Numbered from the stretch's first letter, positions 33,737-44,346 are shown. The stretch: DNA of 52,684 nucleotides from an uncultured Methanomassiliicoccaceae archaeon (GCA_905187815.1 CAJJJM010000010.1:1-52684), one strand, 5' to 3'. Numbers and translations are program-made. Notes: generated from the letters alone by a model not told the origin.

Positions 33737-34534
33737 TCACTCGTCCTCGATGATCTCCTCGGGGGCTCCCGCGAACCTCACCAGGGCGAACGCCTCCATG
33801 AAGTGGAGGTTCCCGGGGAGCACCAGGGTGTGCAGGGGCTCACCGAGGTCCATCTTCAGGAGGTCCTGGGGATATCCCGCGAAAACCTTCTCGTTGGGGG
33901 ACCCGACCTGGGATGCGACGCAGAGCAGGGTCTTGTCGTCGATGAGACCCTCTCCCCACGACTTCTCGCCCTCGATCAGCCACTCGATGGCCTGGTGGGC
34001 GGTCATGTATCTGAGCTCGTCGGCCCTGATGTCCAGGAGGATCATCGTGTGCAGGCCCCTGTCCTTGTTCTCCTTGATGTGGTCGTAGGGGGACTTGGGG
34101 TGATAGTTCTCCTCAAGGAACGGGAGCGTGACGGTCCTGCCGAACTTGTAGTGCTGGAGTCCCAGCGATGTGGGGCAGGCGGAGAATATCGAAATCCCGT
34201 GGAAGACCCTGACGGGGATCCCCGCCTCGGCGGCCTGGATCCTGAGGTCCACATGGGTGGTTGCGGACATCGTGTCCCCGGCGGTTATGAAGCCGACCCT
34301 CATCTCCATTGCATCCTTGATGATGTCGTCGCACTCCTCCACCTGTGCGCGGTAGAGCACGTGCACCCTCTTGCCCAGGGCGGCCTCCAGGTCCTCTACC
34401 TTGGTGCCGATGAGCATGGAGGTGTAGAACTCGGCGTAGATCTTGTCACATTCCTTCAGTGCGTTGAAGGCCTTCACGGTCATTCCGTCTGTGCCGCTGA
34501 GGCCGAGTCCGACAAAGATGAGTTCGGATGTCAT
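33737..34534 (-). CDS. dphB: Diphthine synthase
   Basis: SAM-dependent methylation of the modified histidine of elongation factor 2 on the way to diphthamide. The 265-residue protein has the tetrapyrrole-methylase fold: 'ELIFVGLGLSGTDGMTVKA', 'VGFITAGDTMSATTHVDLR' and 'VFHGISIFSACPTSLGLQHY'. A TATA box ACTTTTATA (34557-34565) is ~27 nt before the ATG. Together with deoxyhypusine synthase at 18558, two translation-factor modification enzymes lie in this window. Confidence 0.96.
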   Translation of the reverse strand: MTSELIFVGLGLSGTDGMTVKAFNALKECDKIYAEFYTSMLIGTKVEDLEAALGKRVHVLYRAQVEECDDIIKDAMEMRVGFITAGDTMSATTHVDLRIQAAEAGIPVRVFHGISIFSACPTSLGLQHYKFGRTVTLPFLEENYHPKSPYDHIKENKDRGLHTMILLDIRADELRYMTAHQAIEWLIEGEKSWGEGLIDDKTLLCVASQVGSPNEKVFAGYPQDLLKMDLGEPLHTLVLPGNLHFMEAFALVRFAGAPEEIIEDE

Positions 34535-34556
34535 CGGGTGCGGAATGAACGTTCCG

Positions 34557-34565
34557 TATAAAAGT
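34557..34565 (-). promoter_or_regulatory. TATA box of dphB
   Basis: ACTTTTATA on the minus strand, centred ~27 nt before ATG 34534. Confidence 0.6.
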
Positions 34566-34680
34566 ATCGGCGAAGGATAAGGATAAAGAAGATACGGAAC
34601 CGCGATGGCCTATCTGCTCAAGCACGGGATGCTTGCAGGGAAAAGGGACAAGGACAAACTGACGATGCTGAGCTCGCTGA

Positions 34681-34985
34681 AATAGAACACATCTCCCGCT
34701 CATCCCGGAGACAGCCTTCGAGACATCTTACTTCAGAATCACGATCATGATCGACGAGTCCTTTCTGAACATCGAAGAGACGCAACAATGTCTGTGACCG
34801 GATCCCGCAGGACCAACGGCGAACTCAAAACGGAGATAAGATCGCTCCTGAGAGACAACGGAGCCATGTCTATGAGGGGGTTGACCGAGGCGCTTGGTTA
34901 TTCCAGAAACGCATAGAACGTCTACAAGGCGGTCAGAGACCTGGTCGAGGAGGCTGCGGTGGAGTCACCCTGCCCGACAGGATAG
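34681..34985 (+). pseudogene. Decayed C-terminal part of an AlbA_2/Schlafen-like ATP-binding protein
   Basis: One frame (from 34681) reads 'LPLIPETAFETSYFRITIMI', like the end of the AAA_4/ATPase-like domain in AlbA_2 regulators, and stops at a TGA (34795-34797). The adjoining frame from ATG 34788 continues with a typical C-terminal winged helix ('NGELKTEIRSLLRDNGAMSM', 'GLTEALGYSRNA', then TAG at 34914-34916, then 'NVYKAVRDLVEEAAVES') and ends at a second TAG (34983-34985). The frame change plus internal amber suggest a dead gene. If the organism inserts pyrrolysine at TAG, the short winged helix could still be made. Confidence 0.6.
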
Positions 34986-35022
34986 CAGCAGGAACCAGAG
35001 GATCCGCCTGAGGATCTGACGT

Positions 35023-36471
35023 TCAAAGTCCTCTCCCCGGCTCCGCCCTCCTGCAGGAATAGTCCTCGACCCAGTCGTCCGACCTTCCCATGTCCCTCAC
35101 GAAGGCTGCGGCGAACAGCGGGTAGTGCTCAACCCCGTTCTCATCCACCGAGATGTTGGACCTCTCGAACATCAGCCGACGCTGGAAGCGGCCGTCCCCT
35201 ATCGTCTTCGATAGCGACGGGGCCTCACGGTCCCTTCCGGATTTGACCTCTATCGCGGCGGTCTCGGAACCCAGGTCTATGACGAAGTCGAGCTCCATCC
35301 TGCCCGGCTCCTTCCTGTGGATGTAGTAGTTGCGGTCGATGCCGGATTTCATCAGGCATTCGGCCACTACGTTCTCCGTTAGTGAGCCCTGGTTGAAGCC
35401 GATATCGCCTGTGCGTATGGCATCCATCGCCCTCACCCCGTCCCCGTCCATCATGCGCACGAGCATCCCGGTGTCCGAGATGTAGACCTTGAACTGATCC
35501 GGATTGGACGACATGGACACTGGTACGGTTATATCCCTCAGTTGATGGCACATGTTGCCGATTCCCGACCCCTCTATCCAGAGCAACGATTCCTGATACT
35601 TGCGGGCACCCTCCCTCGACTTTCTGTTGCCTTCTATGCGGGAGTACATGAACTTCTTGTTGGACTGGGACAGCTGCATCGGAATGGACTCCAGCGTCTT
35701 ACGTATCTTGAGGACCTCCCCCTCCTCTGCGTATTTCGAGATGTCGTTGTAGTTGGAGGCCACCACATCATCCATCGCCTTTATGACGCTGCGAAGCCCC
35801 TCCCCCGCCACAAGTTTGGACACGGGCTCGGGCATACCCCCGAACATCGTGTATTCCCTGAACTCGTCGTTCATCGCATCCAGAAGGACCCCTGACAGCG
35901 GGACGCGCTGGCGTATGGATTCACGGACCTTGGCTATCGTCGCATCCCCGTAACCCTTGGCCCACAGGAACTCCTCGAAGTCGAGACTGTACATACGCAT
36001 GTGCTCCTCGTAACCCACGGGGATCAGAGGCACCGCGTCATCCCTGCCTCTCTCATCCCGCTCGTCCGATTCATCATAGGCACGGGCCCTGAGGGGTACA
36101 TCCAGAAGGGAACCGGATGCGATCACATCGAACCTCCCGTCCTCTGTGAAGCTCTTGAGAGCCTGACGCGCCCAGGGACTGGACTGTATCTCGTCTAGGA
36201 TTATCAGGCATCTGCCGGAGTAGGGATCGAAGGTCCTGTCCTGAAGCATCAGAGCCTCTAGGACATCCTCCACCTCGATGCTGTCCCTAAAGGCCCTCCT
36301 CATCCTGGCGTTGCTACTCAGATCCACATACGTGCTGTTCTCGTACGTCTTGGAGAACTCCCTGATTATGAACGTCTTGCCGACCTGGCGCTGTCCGCGG
36401 ATCAGCAGGGACTTGTGATCCTGACGTCCCTTCCATTCGACGAGCCTGTCGTATGCCTTCCTCCTCAGCAT
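35023..36471 (-). CDS. DUF4143-type AAA ATPase
   Basis: The 482-residue protein has an N-terminal P-loop ATPase (LLIRGQRQVGKTF), Walker B 'RCLIILDEIQSSPWARQALK' with sensor 'FDVIASGSLLDV', and a C-terminal DUF4143 nuclease-like region ('MELDFVIDLGSETAAIEVKS', resembling a D-ExK core). Such proteins are common, mobile and of uncertain function; defence or toxin-like roles have been suggested. I prefer ATG 36471 (MLRRKAYDRL), the usual family start and suited to the TATA box; ATG 36486 is possible. Upstream lies an array of dyad repeats. Confidence 0.88.
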   Translation of the reverse strand: MLRRKAYDRLVEWKGRQDHKSLLIRGQRQVGKTFIIREFSKTYENSTYVDLSSNARMRRAFRDSIEVEDVLEALMLQDRTFDPYSGRCLIILDEIQSSPWARQALKSFTEDGRFDVIASGSLLDVPLRARAYDESDERDERGRDDAVPLIPVGYEEHMRMYSLDFEEFLWAKGYGDATIAKVRESIRQRVPLSGVLLDAMNDEFREYTMFGGMPEPVSKLVAGEGLRSVIKAMDDVVASNYNDISKYAEEGEVLKIRKTLESIPMQLSQSNKKFMYSRIEGNRKSREGARKYQESLLWIEGSGIGNMCHQLRDITVPVSMSSNPDQFKVYISDTGMLVRMMDGDGVRAMDAIRTGDIGFNQGSLTENVVAECLMKSGIDRNYYIHRKEPGRMELDFVIDLGSETAAIEVKSGRDREAPSLSKTIGDGRFQRRLMFERSNISVDENGVEHYPLFAAAFVRDMGRSDDWVEDYSCRRAEPGRGL

Positions 36472-36501
36472 AAGGACACCACACATGCATATGTGTCTTC
36501 G

Positions 36502-36515
36502 AATATTTTAATATA
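36502..36515 (-). promoter_or_regulatory. TATA box of the DUF4143 ATPase
   Basis: TATTAAAATATTC-like element on the minus strand; predicted start near 36484. Confidence 0.5.
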
Positions 36516-36518
36516 ACA

Positions 36519-36600
36519 GCGATTTCAGACGAAATCGCAGGAAATTCACTGCATTTTCATATGAAATTGCAGTAAAATTACTGCAAATTCACGTGAAAAA
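36519..36600. promoter_or_regulatory. Array of four dyad-symmetric sites upstream of the DUF4143 ATPase
   Basis: Sites: GCGATTTC-AGAC-GAAATCGC (36519-36538, perfect); ACTGCATTTTCAT/ATGAAATTGCAGT (36548-36573, one mismatch); TGCAGTAA-AA-TTACTGCA (36568-36585, perfect arms); TTCACGTGAA (36588-36597). The ACTGCA..TTCAY half-site recurs at 32-bp spacing. Confidence 0.65.
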
Positions 36601-36679
36601 TCTGTGACATATCAACAATCGCATCGATCCAGCTCACAGGAGCGGAGGTTCATGGTGAATGATGAACCAAACGACAGAG

Positions 36680-36711
36680 AAAAAGGAAGGTGGGAGGGAG
36701 GGCCCCTCCCT
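36680..36711 (-). terminator. Terminator of acdAB
   Basis: 7-bp stem AGGGAGG/CCTCCCT with 3-nt loop after the stop, followed on the minus strand by a T-rich run including T5 (36681-36685). Confidence 0.65.
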
Positions 36712-36724
36712 TGAGATTTCGGGA

Positions 36725-38821
36725 TCACTCCTTGACCAGAGTGACCAGGGCGTCGACTGCCCAGCAGCCCTTGCCCTTGAGTCCGACGATGACGGGGTTG
36801 ATCTCCAGCTCGTAGATCTCGGGGTTCTCCAGGGCGATGGTGACGATTCTGCGGATGCAGTCCTTCATGGCATCGACGTCGGCCTCGGGCAGACCCCTGG
36901 CACCGGACATAAGCTTGTAGGCCTTGGTGGACTTGATCATCCTGTCCAGCTGCTCCTCGGTCATGGGCGCGTGGGCCTGGGAGATCTCTCCGAGGATCTC
37001 CACGTAGATTCCTCCGAGACCGAAGGATATGACGGGACCGAACTGCGGGTCGCGGATCATGGAGAGGATGACCTCCTGTCCGGAGACCATCTGCTGGATC
37101 GAGACTCCGACGATGTTCGCGCCGGGCACGTTCTTGGTGCAGGAGTCCATGATCTTGGTGTAGGCAGCCTTGGCCTCGTCGGCATCCTTGACACCGACGA
37201 CGACTCCTCCGACATCGGTCTTGTGCTTGATGTCGGGGGACACGATCTTCATGACCACGGGGTATCCGATCTTGTCGCAGGCGGCTGCAGCATCGTCGGC
37301 GCTGTTGACGAGGGCCTCTCCAGGGGTGGGGACGCCGTATGCGGCGAAGATCTCCTTGCCCTCGGACTCGGTGAGCGAGTCCCTGCCCTCGGCCTTGGCC
37401 TTGGCCAGAACCTTCTGGGCGGTCTCGTATCCCTTCACATCGGGGACCTCCATCGGGGTCGCGGCCTTGTCCAGGTTCTTGGTGTATCCCCTGAGCACGG
37501 ACAGCGCGTGGACGGCCCTGTCGGGTGTGGGGTACGTGGGCATCTTGCCCGCCTTGAAGATGGCGTTCGCCCTGTCGCACTTGACTCCTCCGGCGAAGCA
37601 CACGACGGTGGGCACGGGGATGTCGTCCTTCATGTCGACGATGATCTTGGCGACGCTCTCGAGATCGGCTGTGTCCAGCGGGGATCCCATGATGACGAGT
37701 CCTCCGACCTCCGGGTCCCTGGTCACGATGTCGATGACCTCCTTGAAGTACTCGGGCTTCGCGTCTCCACGGACGTCGATGGGGTTGGTGAGTCCGGCGA
37801 CGGTGGGCACACGGACCTTGATCTCCTCGATGGTCTTCTCGGAGAACTTGACGGCGTACACGTTGGGGGCCTCGAATGCGGCGTCCGCGGACATGACACC
37901 GAGACCACCGGCGTTGGTGATGATGGCGATTCCGTCCTTCTCCATCGGACCGCAGCTGCTGAACACGCTGAGGGCGTCGAACATGTCGTCCAGGTCGTGG
38001 GCCCTGTAGATGTTGAGTTTGTCGAAGATGACATTGTTGACGGCATCGGATCCGGCGAGGGACCCCGTGTGGGAGGATGCTGCCGCGGATCCTGCCTGGG
38101 TCCTTCCGCTCTTGAAGATGACGATGGGCTTCTTGACCTTGGTGTTCTGGATCTCCCTGACGAACTTCTCACCGTTGGTGATTCCCTCGCAGTACATTCC
38201 CAGGACCTTGGTCTGGGGGTCCTCCATTATGTCATGGATGATGTCGGCCTCGTCCAGGTCAGCCTTGTTTCCGAAGGTGACGAAGTTGGCGATTCCCATG
38301 CCGTTGAAGATGGCCCAGTCGATGATCGAGGAACCGACGGCTCCGGACTGGGAGAAGATGGAGATGTTACCGACCGGGGGGAGCAGGTGGGCGAAGGTCG
38401 CGTTGACTCCCGCGCCGGGGTTCATGACTCCGAAGCAGTTGGGTCCCAGGAACTGGACGCCGGCCTCCTTGGCAACCTTGATGAGCTCCTTCTCGAGCTC
38501 GGCTCCAGCGGCGCTCTCCTCCTTGAACCCGGCGGTGAGGATGGCCGCGTAGGGGACCTTGGCCTCTCCGAGTTTCCTGACCTCGTCTGCGACGAGGGTG
38601 TTCTTGACAGCGAAGACGGCGAGTTCGACGGGCTCCCCGATCTCGGCGACGGATGTGTACGCCTTCAGACCCTGGATCTCCCCACCCTTGGGGTTGATGG
38701 GGTAGAGCTTCCCCTTGAACCCGGCGTTAATCATGTTCTTGACAAGCATACCGCCCAGCTTAGTCTCGTCATTGGATGCCCCAATGATGGCTACGGACTT
38801 AGGCGTGAGTACTCCTTTCAT
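36725..38821 (-). CDS. acdAB: ADP-forming acetate/acyl-CoA ligase, fused alpha-beta subunits
   Basis: Converts acetyl-CoA (or other acyl-CoA), ADP and phosphate to acid, CoA and ATP, or the reverse. The 698-residue protein has the CoA-binding N-terminal domain ('SVAIIGASNDETKLGGMLVK'), two succinyl-CoA-synthetase-like domains with phospho-histidine H251 in SSHTGSLAGSD, and a C-terminal ATP-grasp domain ('YGVPTPGEALVNS', 'VMKIVSPDIKHKTDVGGVVV'). Alpha and beta parts are fused, as in many archaea. A leaderless TATA (AGCTTTATC, ~38845-38853) lies ~27 nt before the ATG, with direct repeats further upstream. Confidence 0.95.
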   Translation of the reverse strand: MKGVLTPKSVAIIGASNDETKLGGMLVKNMINAGFKGKLYPINPKGGEIQGLKAYTSVAEIGEPVELAVFAVKNTLVADEVRKLGEAKVPYAAILTAGFKEESAAGAELEKELIKVAKEAGVQFLGPNCFGVMNPGAGVNATFAHLLPPVGNISIFSQSGAVGSSIIDWAIFNGMGIANFVTFGNKADLDEADIIHDIMEDPQTKVLGMYCEGITNGEKFVREIQNTKVKKPIVIFKSGRTQAGSAAASSHTGSLAGSDAVNNVIFDKLNIYRAHDLDDMFDALSVFSSCGPMEKDGIAIITNAGGLGVMSADAAFEAPNVYAVKFSEKTIEEIKVRVPTVAGLTNPIDVRGDAKPEYFKEVIDIVTRDPEVGGLVIMGSPLDTADLESVAKIIVDMKDDIPVPTVVCFAGGVKCDRANAIFKAGKMPTYPTPDRAVHALSVLRGYTKNLDKAATPMEVPDVKGYETAQKVLAKAKAEGRDSLTESEGKEIFAAYGVPTPGEALVNSADDAAAACDKIGYPVVMKIVSPDIKHKTDVGGVVVGVKDADEAKAAYTKIMDSCTKNVPGANIVGVSIQQMVSGQEVILSMIRDPQFGPVISFGLGGIYVEILGEISQAHAPMTEEQLDRMIKSTKAYKLMSGARGLPEADVDAMKDCIRRIVTIALENPEIYELEINPVIVGLKGKGCWAVDALVTLVKE

Positions 38822-38960
38822 AAGCCGAGGTATCTTGTACCCTTTGATAAAGCTTTGTGCAAATTTCGTAGTATGTTTTCTGAATTCGTAGAAATGATGC
38901 GATAATCCGTAAAAATACAGTGGTAAAATTCACAGAATCAGTAGAATTACGACAATTGCC
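38822..38960 (-). promoter_or_regulatory. acdAB promoter with direct-repeat operators
   Basis: TATA-like AGCTTTATC near 38845-38853. Upstream, AATTTCGTAG, AATTCGTAG, AATCCGTA and AATCAGTAG recur with their GTA cores near 38868, 38888, 38909 and 38941, i.e. spacings of about 20, 21 and 32 bp. Confidence 0.5.
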
Positions 38961-39306
38961 TTACATTTTATCGTACATCATCCGCTTACCGCGTGATAAT
39001 CCGTCGAATGACGAATGCCCCCGTGCTGGCACCGTGCGAACCTTTGAAATACGACGGGAGGGGTGTGAGGGATGCCGTGCCGGCGTAAGGGCGCGATCCA
39101 TGAACGCCATGTGCACGGGACGGCGCACAGTGGCCCGTTTCCCATTCATTTGGGGCTCCTGCGGGAGCTGGCGACGAGTCGTCGCAGCCGTGACCGGAGG
39201 CCAACGTCGGGTCCGACACACACCCCCTGCGTAAGTCAGTGCCCGGAGACGGACGTCACCGTCCGACCATGATGGCGTGTGTTAGCGCACGGGGGACACC
39301 TCATTC
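38961..39306. other. Structured GC-rich intergenic region, possible ncRNA
   Basis: No convincing gene. GGGGTGTG (39060-39067) can pair with CACACCCC (39219-39226), enclosing hairpins GCTCC-TGCG-GGAGC (39155-39168) and GCGAC-GAGTC-GTCGC (39171-39185). GGACG-TCAC-CGTCC (39251-39264) follows. It does not match SRP, RNase P or 5S RNA motifs that I know. Strand undecided. Confidence 0.35.
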
Positions 39307-39984
39307 TCAGATGTGCATCCCTATCCTCCTGAGCTGCGACTCCATCCCCGCCCTGTCCGGGTACCTGGACAACAGCTCCTCGTACTCCGGGCCCCTGCGA
39401 ACCCCCATGGGCGAGAACCCCATGGCGATGCGTGCCACCTGGGTGTAGAGGCAGTAGTCGAAAAGGCTGTCCGGAAGGTCCGCGTCGTCCAGGATGCTGG
39501 ACATCGCCACCACCTTCATCAGTATGCTCGAGCGGCCGACCGTCCTGCTCCTGTCGTCAGTGGACCATCCCAGGAATATCGCCGGATCGCGCTCCACCAG
39601 CCCCGCCTCCACCAGCCTACCGTAGGAGTCCGCCAGGTCCCTGCACCTGCCCATGCTGTCGAGGCTGAGGCCCCTGAACCTGCGTATGAACACCGGCTGC
39701 TTGGTCCTGACGAACTCCGCGGATGTCACCCAGCGGCAGACCTCGTCGGTGTACAGGGAGTCGTCCTCCCCCTTGATCTTCTTGTATACCGTGTTGGCGA
39801 GCGATATGAGGACGTCCTCCGGTGCGTCTGCGAGATAGTCGCTGACCTCGAAGGAGATCCACCTGTAGGACCTGGTCCACTTCACCTTGAAATCCCTGAA
39901 CGGTGCGAACTCGGCATGGACCTCGTCGTAGCCGTTCCTGATGCCGGCCACCGAGAAGATGGCCTTCAGAGTCTGGTTGTTCAT
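39307..39984 (-). CDS. SprT/DUF45-like protein with lost metal site
   Basis: The 225-residue protein follows the layout of archaeal SprT/YgjP-like metallopeptidases: 'VLISLANTVYKKIKG', then 'DLADSYGRLVEAGLV', 'FLGWSTDDRSRTVGRSS', and a C-terminal 'DYCLYTQVARIAMGFSPMGV' plus 'RRGPEYEELLSRYP'. In active members the last part reads DYVxYHEL-H...HGPEF; here the HExxH histidines are replaced (YTQVAR) and HGPEF is RRGPEY, so proteolysis is unlikely. The start ATG 39984 has GGAGACATC upstream as RBS. Role unknown. Confidence 0.65.
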   Translation of the reverse strand: MNNQTLKAIFSVAGIRNGYDEVHAEFAPFRDFKVKWTRSYRWISFEVSDYLADAPEDVLISLANTVYKKIKGEDDSLYTDEVCRWVTSAEFVRTKQPVFIRRFRGLSLDSMGRCRDLADSYGRLVEAGLVERDPAIFLGWSTDDRSRTVGRSSILMKVVAMSSILDDADLPDSLFDYCLYTQVARIAMGFSPMGVRRGPEYEELLSRYPDRAGMESQLRRIGMHI

Positions 39985-40101
39985 TCGTGATGTCTCCTGC
40001 GGCGGATGCCGCGGAGGATTCGACTTCGCGTCGCGCTGATAAATGGGGCACCGTGCACGCACGTCACAACCACCATATCCCCGACAGTGGGATACGGTTT
40101 C

Positions 40102-40485
40102 ATGGACACAGACCCTGAGCTCAGGAGGAGGGCCGACGAGGTCCTCAAGGCAACGAAGGAGGCGTACGGGTTCATCCCGGTGGTGAACCAGGTCCTCAGC
40201 GAACGCCCGGACATGTTCCTCCCCGCCGCGGAGTACGCGCATGCGGTCCTGGAGGGGGACGGCGCCCTGGAACAGAAGCAGAGATACCTCTGCGCGATAG
40301 CGGCTGCGACCGCGGTCGGCGGCGAGTACTGCGTCAAGGCCCAGGCCACCCACGCCATCGACGCAGGGGCGACCAGGGACGAGATCCTGGAGGCCATGAC
40401 GATCGGATCGTACATGGCGATGTCCCGCGCCCAGTCCTATGCATACAGGAAATACGCCGAGCTTTTCGGAGTGAAACTCGAATGA
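40102..40485 (+). CDS. AhpD/carboxymuconolactone decarboxylase-like protein
   Basis: The 127-residue, all-helical protein has the family pattern 'GFIPVVNQVLSERPDMFLPA', 'KQRYLCAIAAATAVGGEYCV' then 'KAQATHAIDAGATRDEILEA'. AhpD enzymes use a CxxC pair with a nearby His to reduce disulfides; here only the second Cys remains (GGEYCVKAQATH), so classic peroxidase-reductant chemistry is doubtful. Start ATG 40102 begins the conserved part. A GATAAATGG element lies ~60 bp upstream, shared in position with the divergent SprT-like gene. Confidence 0.85.
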   Translation: MDTDPELRRRADEVLKATKEAYGFIPVVNQVLSERPDMFLPAAEYAHAVLEGDGALEQKQRYLCAIAAATAVGGEYCVKAQATHAIDAGATRDEILEAMTIGSYMAMSRAQSYAYRKYAELFGVKLE

Positions 40486-40502
40486 ATGTCGTCTCAACAA
40501 CG

Positions 40503-40522
40503 TTAAATATTCTATTATAAAT
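40503..40522 (+). promoter_or_regulatory. TATA elements of the IscA-like gene
   Basis: TTAAATATT (40503-40511) and ATTATAAAT (40514-40522) in an AT-rich patch; either gives a start site close to the start codon. Confidence 0.55.
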
Positions 40523-40537
40523 CAAGCCGTGATAGCA

Positions 40538-40864
40538 ATGGTACAGATTTCAGCCGATGCAGAGAAGTTCATCAACGACCTCCTTGAGAAGAACCAGAAG
40601 GTCGGATACGGTATCAAGATCTACCTCTCCGGATTCGCCTGCTCCGGCCCCCAGTTCGGAATGTCCTTCCAGGAGAAGGCCGCCGAGGGCGAGAACGTCG
40701 ACAAGTCCGCCAACGGATTCGACATGTTCTACGACGACGAGACGAAGAAGGAGCTGGAGGAGTGCGTCATCGAGTTCATCGACGACCCCAACTTCGGAAC
40801 CGGACTCACCATCAGGAACCCCAACTTCAACGGCTGCGCCTCCTGCGGCGGCGGATGCCACTAA
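40538..40864 (+). CDS. HesB/IscA-like Fe-S carrier
   Basis: The 108-residue protein resembles A-type carriers: 'MVQISADAEKFINDLLEKN', 'IYLSGFACSGPQFGMSF' with the first conserved Cys, and a C-terminal 'NPNFNGCASCGGGCH', richer in Cys than the usual CGCGxSF. It may bind or pass Fe-S clusters. A GTG at 40529 would add three residues; the leaderless spacing favours ATG 40538. It ends in TAA. Confidence 0.88.
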   Translation: MVQISADAEKFINDLLEKNQKVGYGIKIYLSGFACSGPQFGMSFQEKAAEGENVDKSANGFDMFYDDETKKELEECVIEFIDDPNFGTGLTIRNPNFNGCASCGGGCH

Positions 40865-42502
40865 ACAAGTAAATGGGAGGGGCGACCCTCCCGACACAAT
40901 CTTATCTTCTTCTCCGGATTCACCGACGTCCCATGACGTTCATCGACCATCCACGCATAGCCCCTGGCACAGTCGAGGAGCGCAGGTACCAGACCGCGAT
41001 GGTCCAGGGCTGCCTGAGGAACAACACCCTCGTCATACTCCCGACGGGGCTCGGGAAGACCGTCGTCGCCGTCAGGGTGGCGGCGGAGTACCTATCCAGC
41101 GGCAAGGTGATGGTCCTTGCTCCGACGAAGCCCCTCGTCGACCAGCACAGATCGACATTCTCAGCGGTCCTCGTGGACACGGTCGTCTCGGAGATGAACG
41201 GGAACATGAAGCCGGAGACCCGCGCGGAGATCATCGGCTCCAGCGACGTGGTCGTATCCACGCCGCAGTCCGTGGCCAACGACCTGGAGGCCGGCAGGTA
41301 CGGTCTGGACGGATTCTCCCTGATCATTTACGACGAGGCCCACCGCGGGGTGGGGAACTACGCGTACGTGAGGGTCGCCGGGTTCTGCGGGAAGGGGATG
41401 CGGTCCGTCGGCATGACCGCCTCCCCCGGGAGCGACTCCTCGAAGATCGAGGAGGTCTGCATGAACCTCCATCTGAGGAGGATAGACATCCGCTCGGACG
41501 AGGATCCGGACGTGTCGCCGTACATCCACGACACCTACGTCAACAGGATAGAGGTCAACCTCCCGCAGGACATCCTCGACGTCACCGCTCTCCTGAGGTC
41601 CATGCTGGACCACTACGTCTCGGAGATGGCCAGCCTGAGACTGGTGAACCCGGGGTGGCAGGTGTCAACATCCTACATGCTCTCCATCGGGCAGAGCCTG
41701 CAGTCCCGCCTCGCCAGGGGGGAGAAGACGGGAGTGGTCTACAGGGGGCTGGCACTGCACTCCATGTGCATCAAGCTCCTGCACGCGATAGGGCTGGCGG
41801 AGACCCAGGGTATGACGCCCCTCAGGATATACCTCGAGAAGATAGAGGCCGAGGCTGACCAGGAGAAGGGCGGGAAGAGCGCGAGGGAGATCGTCAACCG
41901 CCCCGAGTACATAGGCATCAGGACCATACTCCAGCGCTCGAACGTGGAGCATCCGAAGGTCTCCAGGGTCCTGTCCCTGGTCAGCAGGACCGTCAACGGG
42001 GGCACGGGCTCCAAGGTGATCGTGTTCACCCAGTACAGGGACACCTGCGAGATGCTCACCGGCAAGCTCGCCTCCGTCCCGGGCGCCAGGGTCGGGATGC
42101 TCGTCGGGCAGGCGAACGGCGGCCTGAAGCAGAAGGAGCAGATCGCGCTTCTGGACAGCTTCAGGAGCGGCGAGACGAACGTCATCGTGTCCACATCCGT
42201 GGGGGAGGAGGGCCTGGACGTGTCCAGCACGGACGCCGTCATCTTCTACGAGCCGGTGTCGTCCGAGATCCGCACCATCCAGCGCCGCGGGAGGACCGGG
42301 AGGAAGAACGACGGGGAGGTGTACGTCCTCGTCGCCAAGGGCACCCTCGATGAGGTCCTGGAGAGGTCCAGCACTGACAAGGAGAGGGCCATGAGGTCCC
42401 GCCTCGAGAAGCTGAGCGAGGAGCTCAGCAGGGGAAGCTCCCCCGTGATCAGGAAGAACCAGCTCAGGCTGGACGGATTCCAGGACCGAGGTCGAAGAAC
42501 CA

Positions 42503-42510
42503 GTTTTATG
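42503..42510 (+). promoter_or_regulatory. TATA box of lig inside the helicase gene
   Basis: GTTTTATG, centred ~26 nt before ATG 42533, within the helicase 3' end. Confidence 0.5.
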
Positions 42511-42532
42511 CGAGATGCCCGATGGGGGCGTC

Positions 42533-44299
<1,767 letters not shown>

Positions 44300-44314
44300 A
44301 CACAATAGATGCCT

Positions 44315-44336
44315 GTTTGTCTCTGTTCAGACAAAC
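44315..44336. promoter_or_regulatory. Inverted repeat after lig
   Basis: GTTTGTCT-N6-AGACAAAC, perfect 8-bp arms, 15 bp past the lig stop and ~10 bp upstream of a TATA box. Terminator or operator. Confidence 0.5.
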
Positions 44337-44346
44337 TGCCCACATC

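Noticed and set aside
36653..36715. 20-codon frame (MVNDEPND...) behind GGAGG
   Set aside because: It runs into the acdAB terminator stem and has no further support.
36659..38905. 748-codon open frame antisense to acdAB
   Set aside because: The product is Asp/Gly/Val-rich low-complexity sequence typical of the complement of a GC-rich gene; the minus-strand protein is unmistakably acetyl-CoA synthetase.
38920..39234. 104-codon frame on the + strand
   Set aside because: Arg-rich, no homology, crosses the hairpins of the structured region, no promoter or RBS.
38961..39306. SRP RNA, RNase P RNA or 5S rRNA
   Set aside because: I looked for the helix-8, P4 and 5S core motifs on both strands and did not find them.
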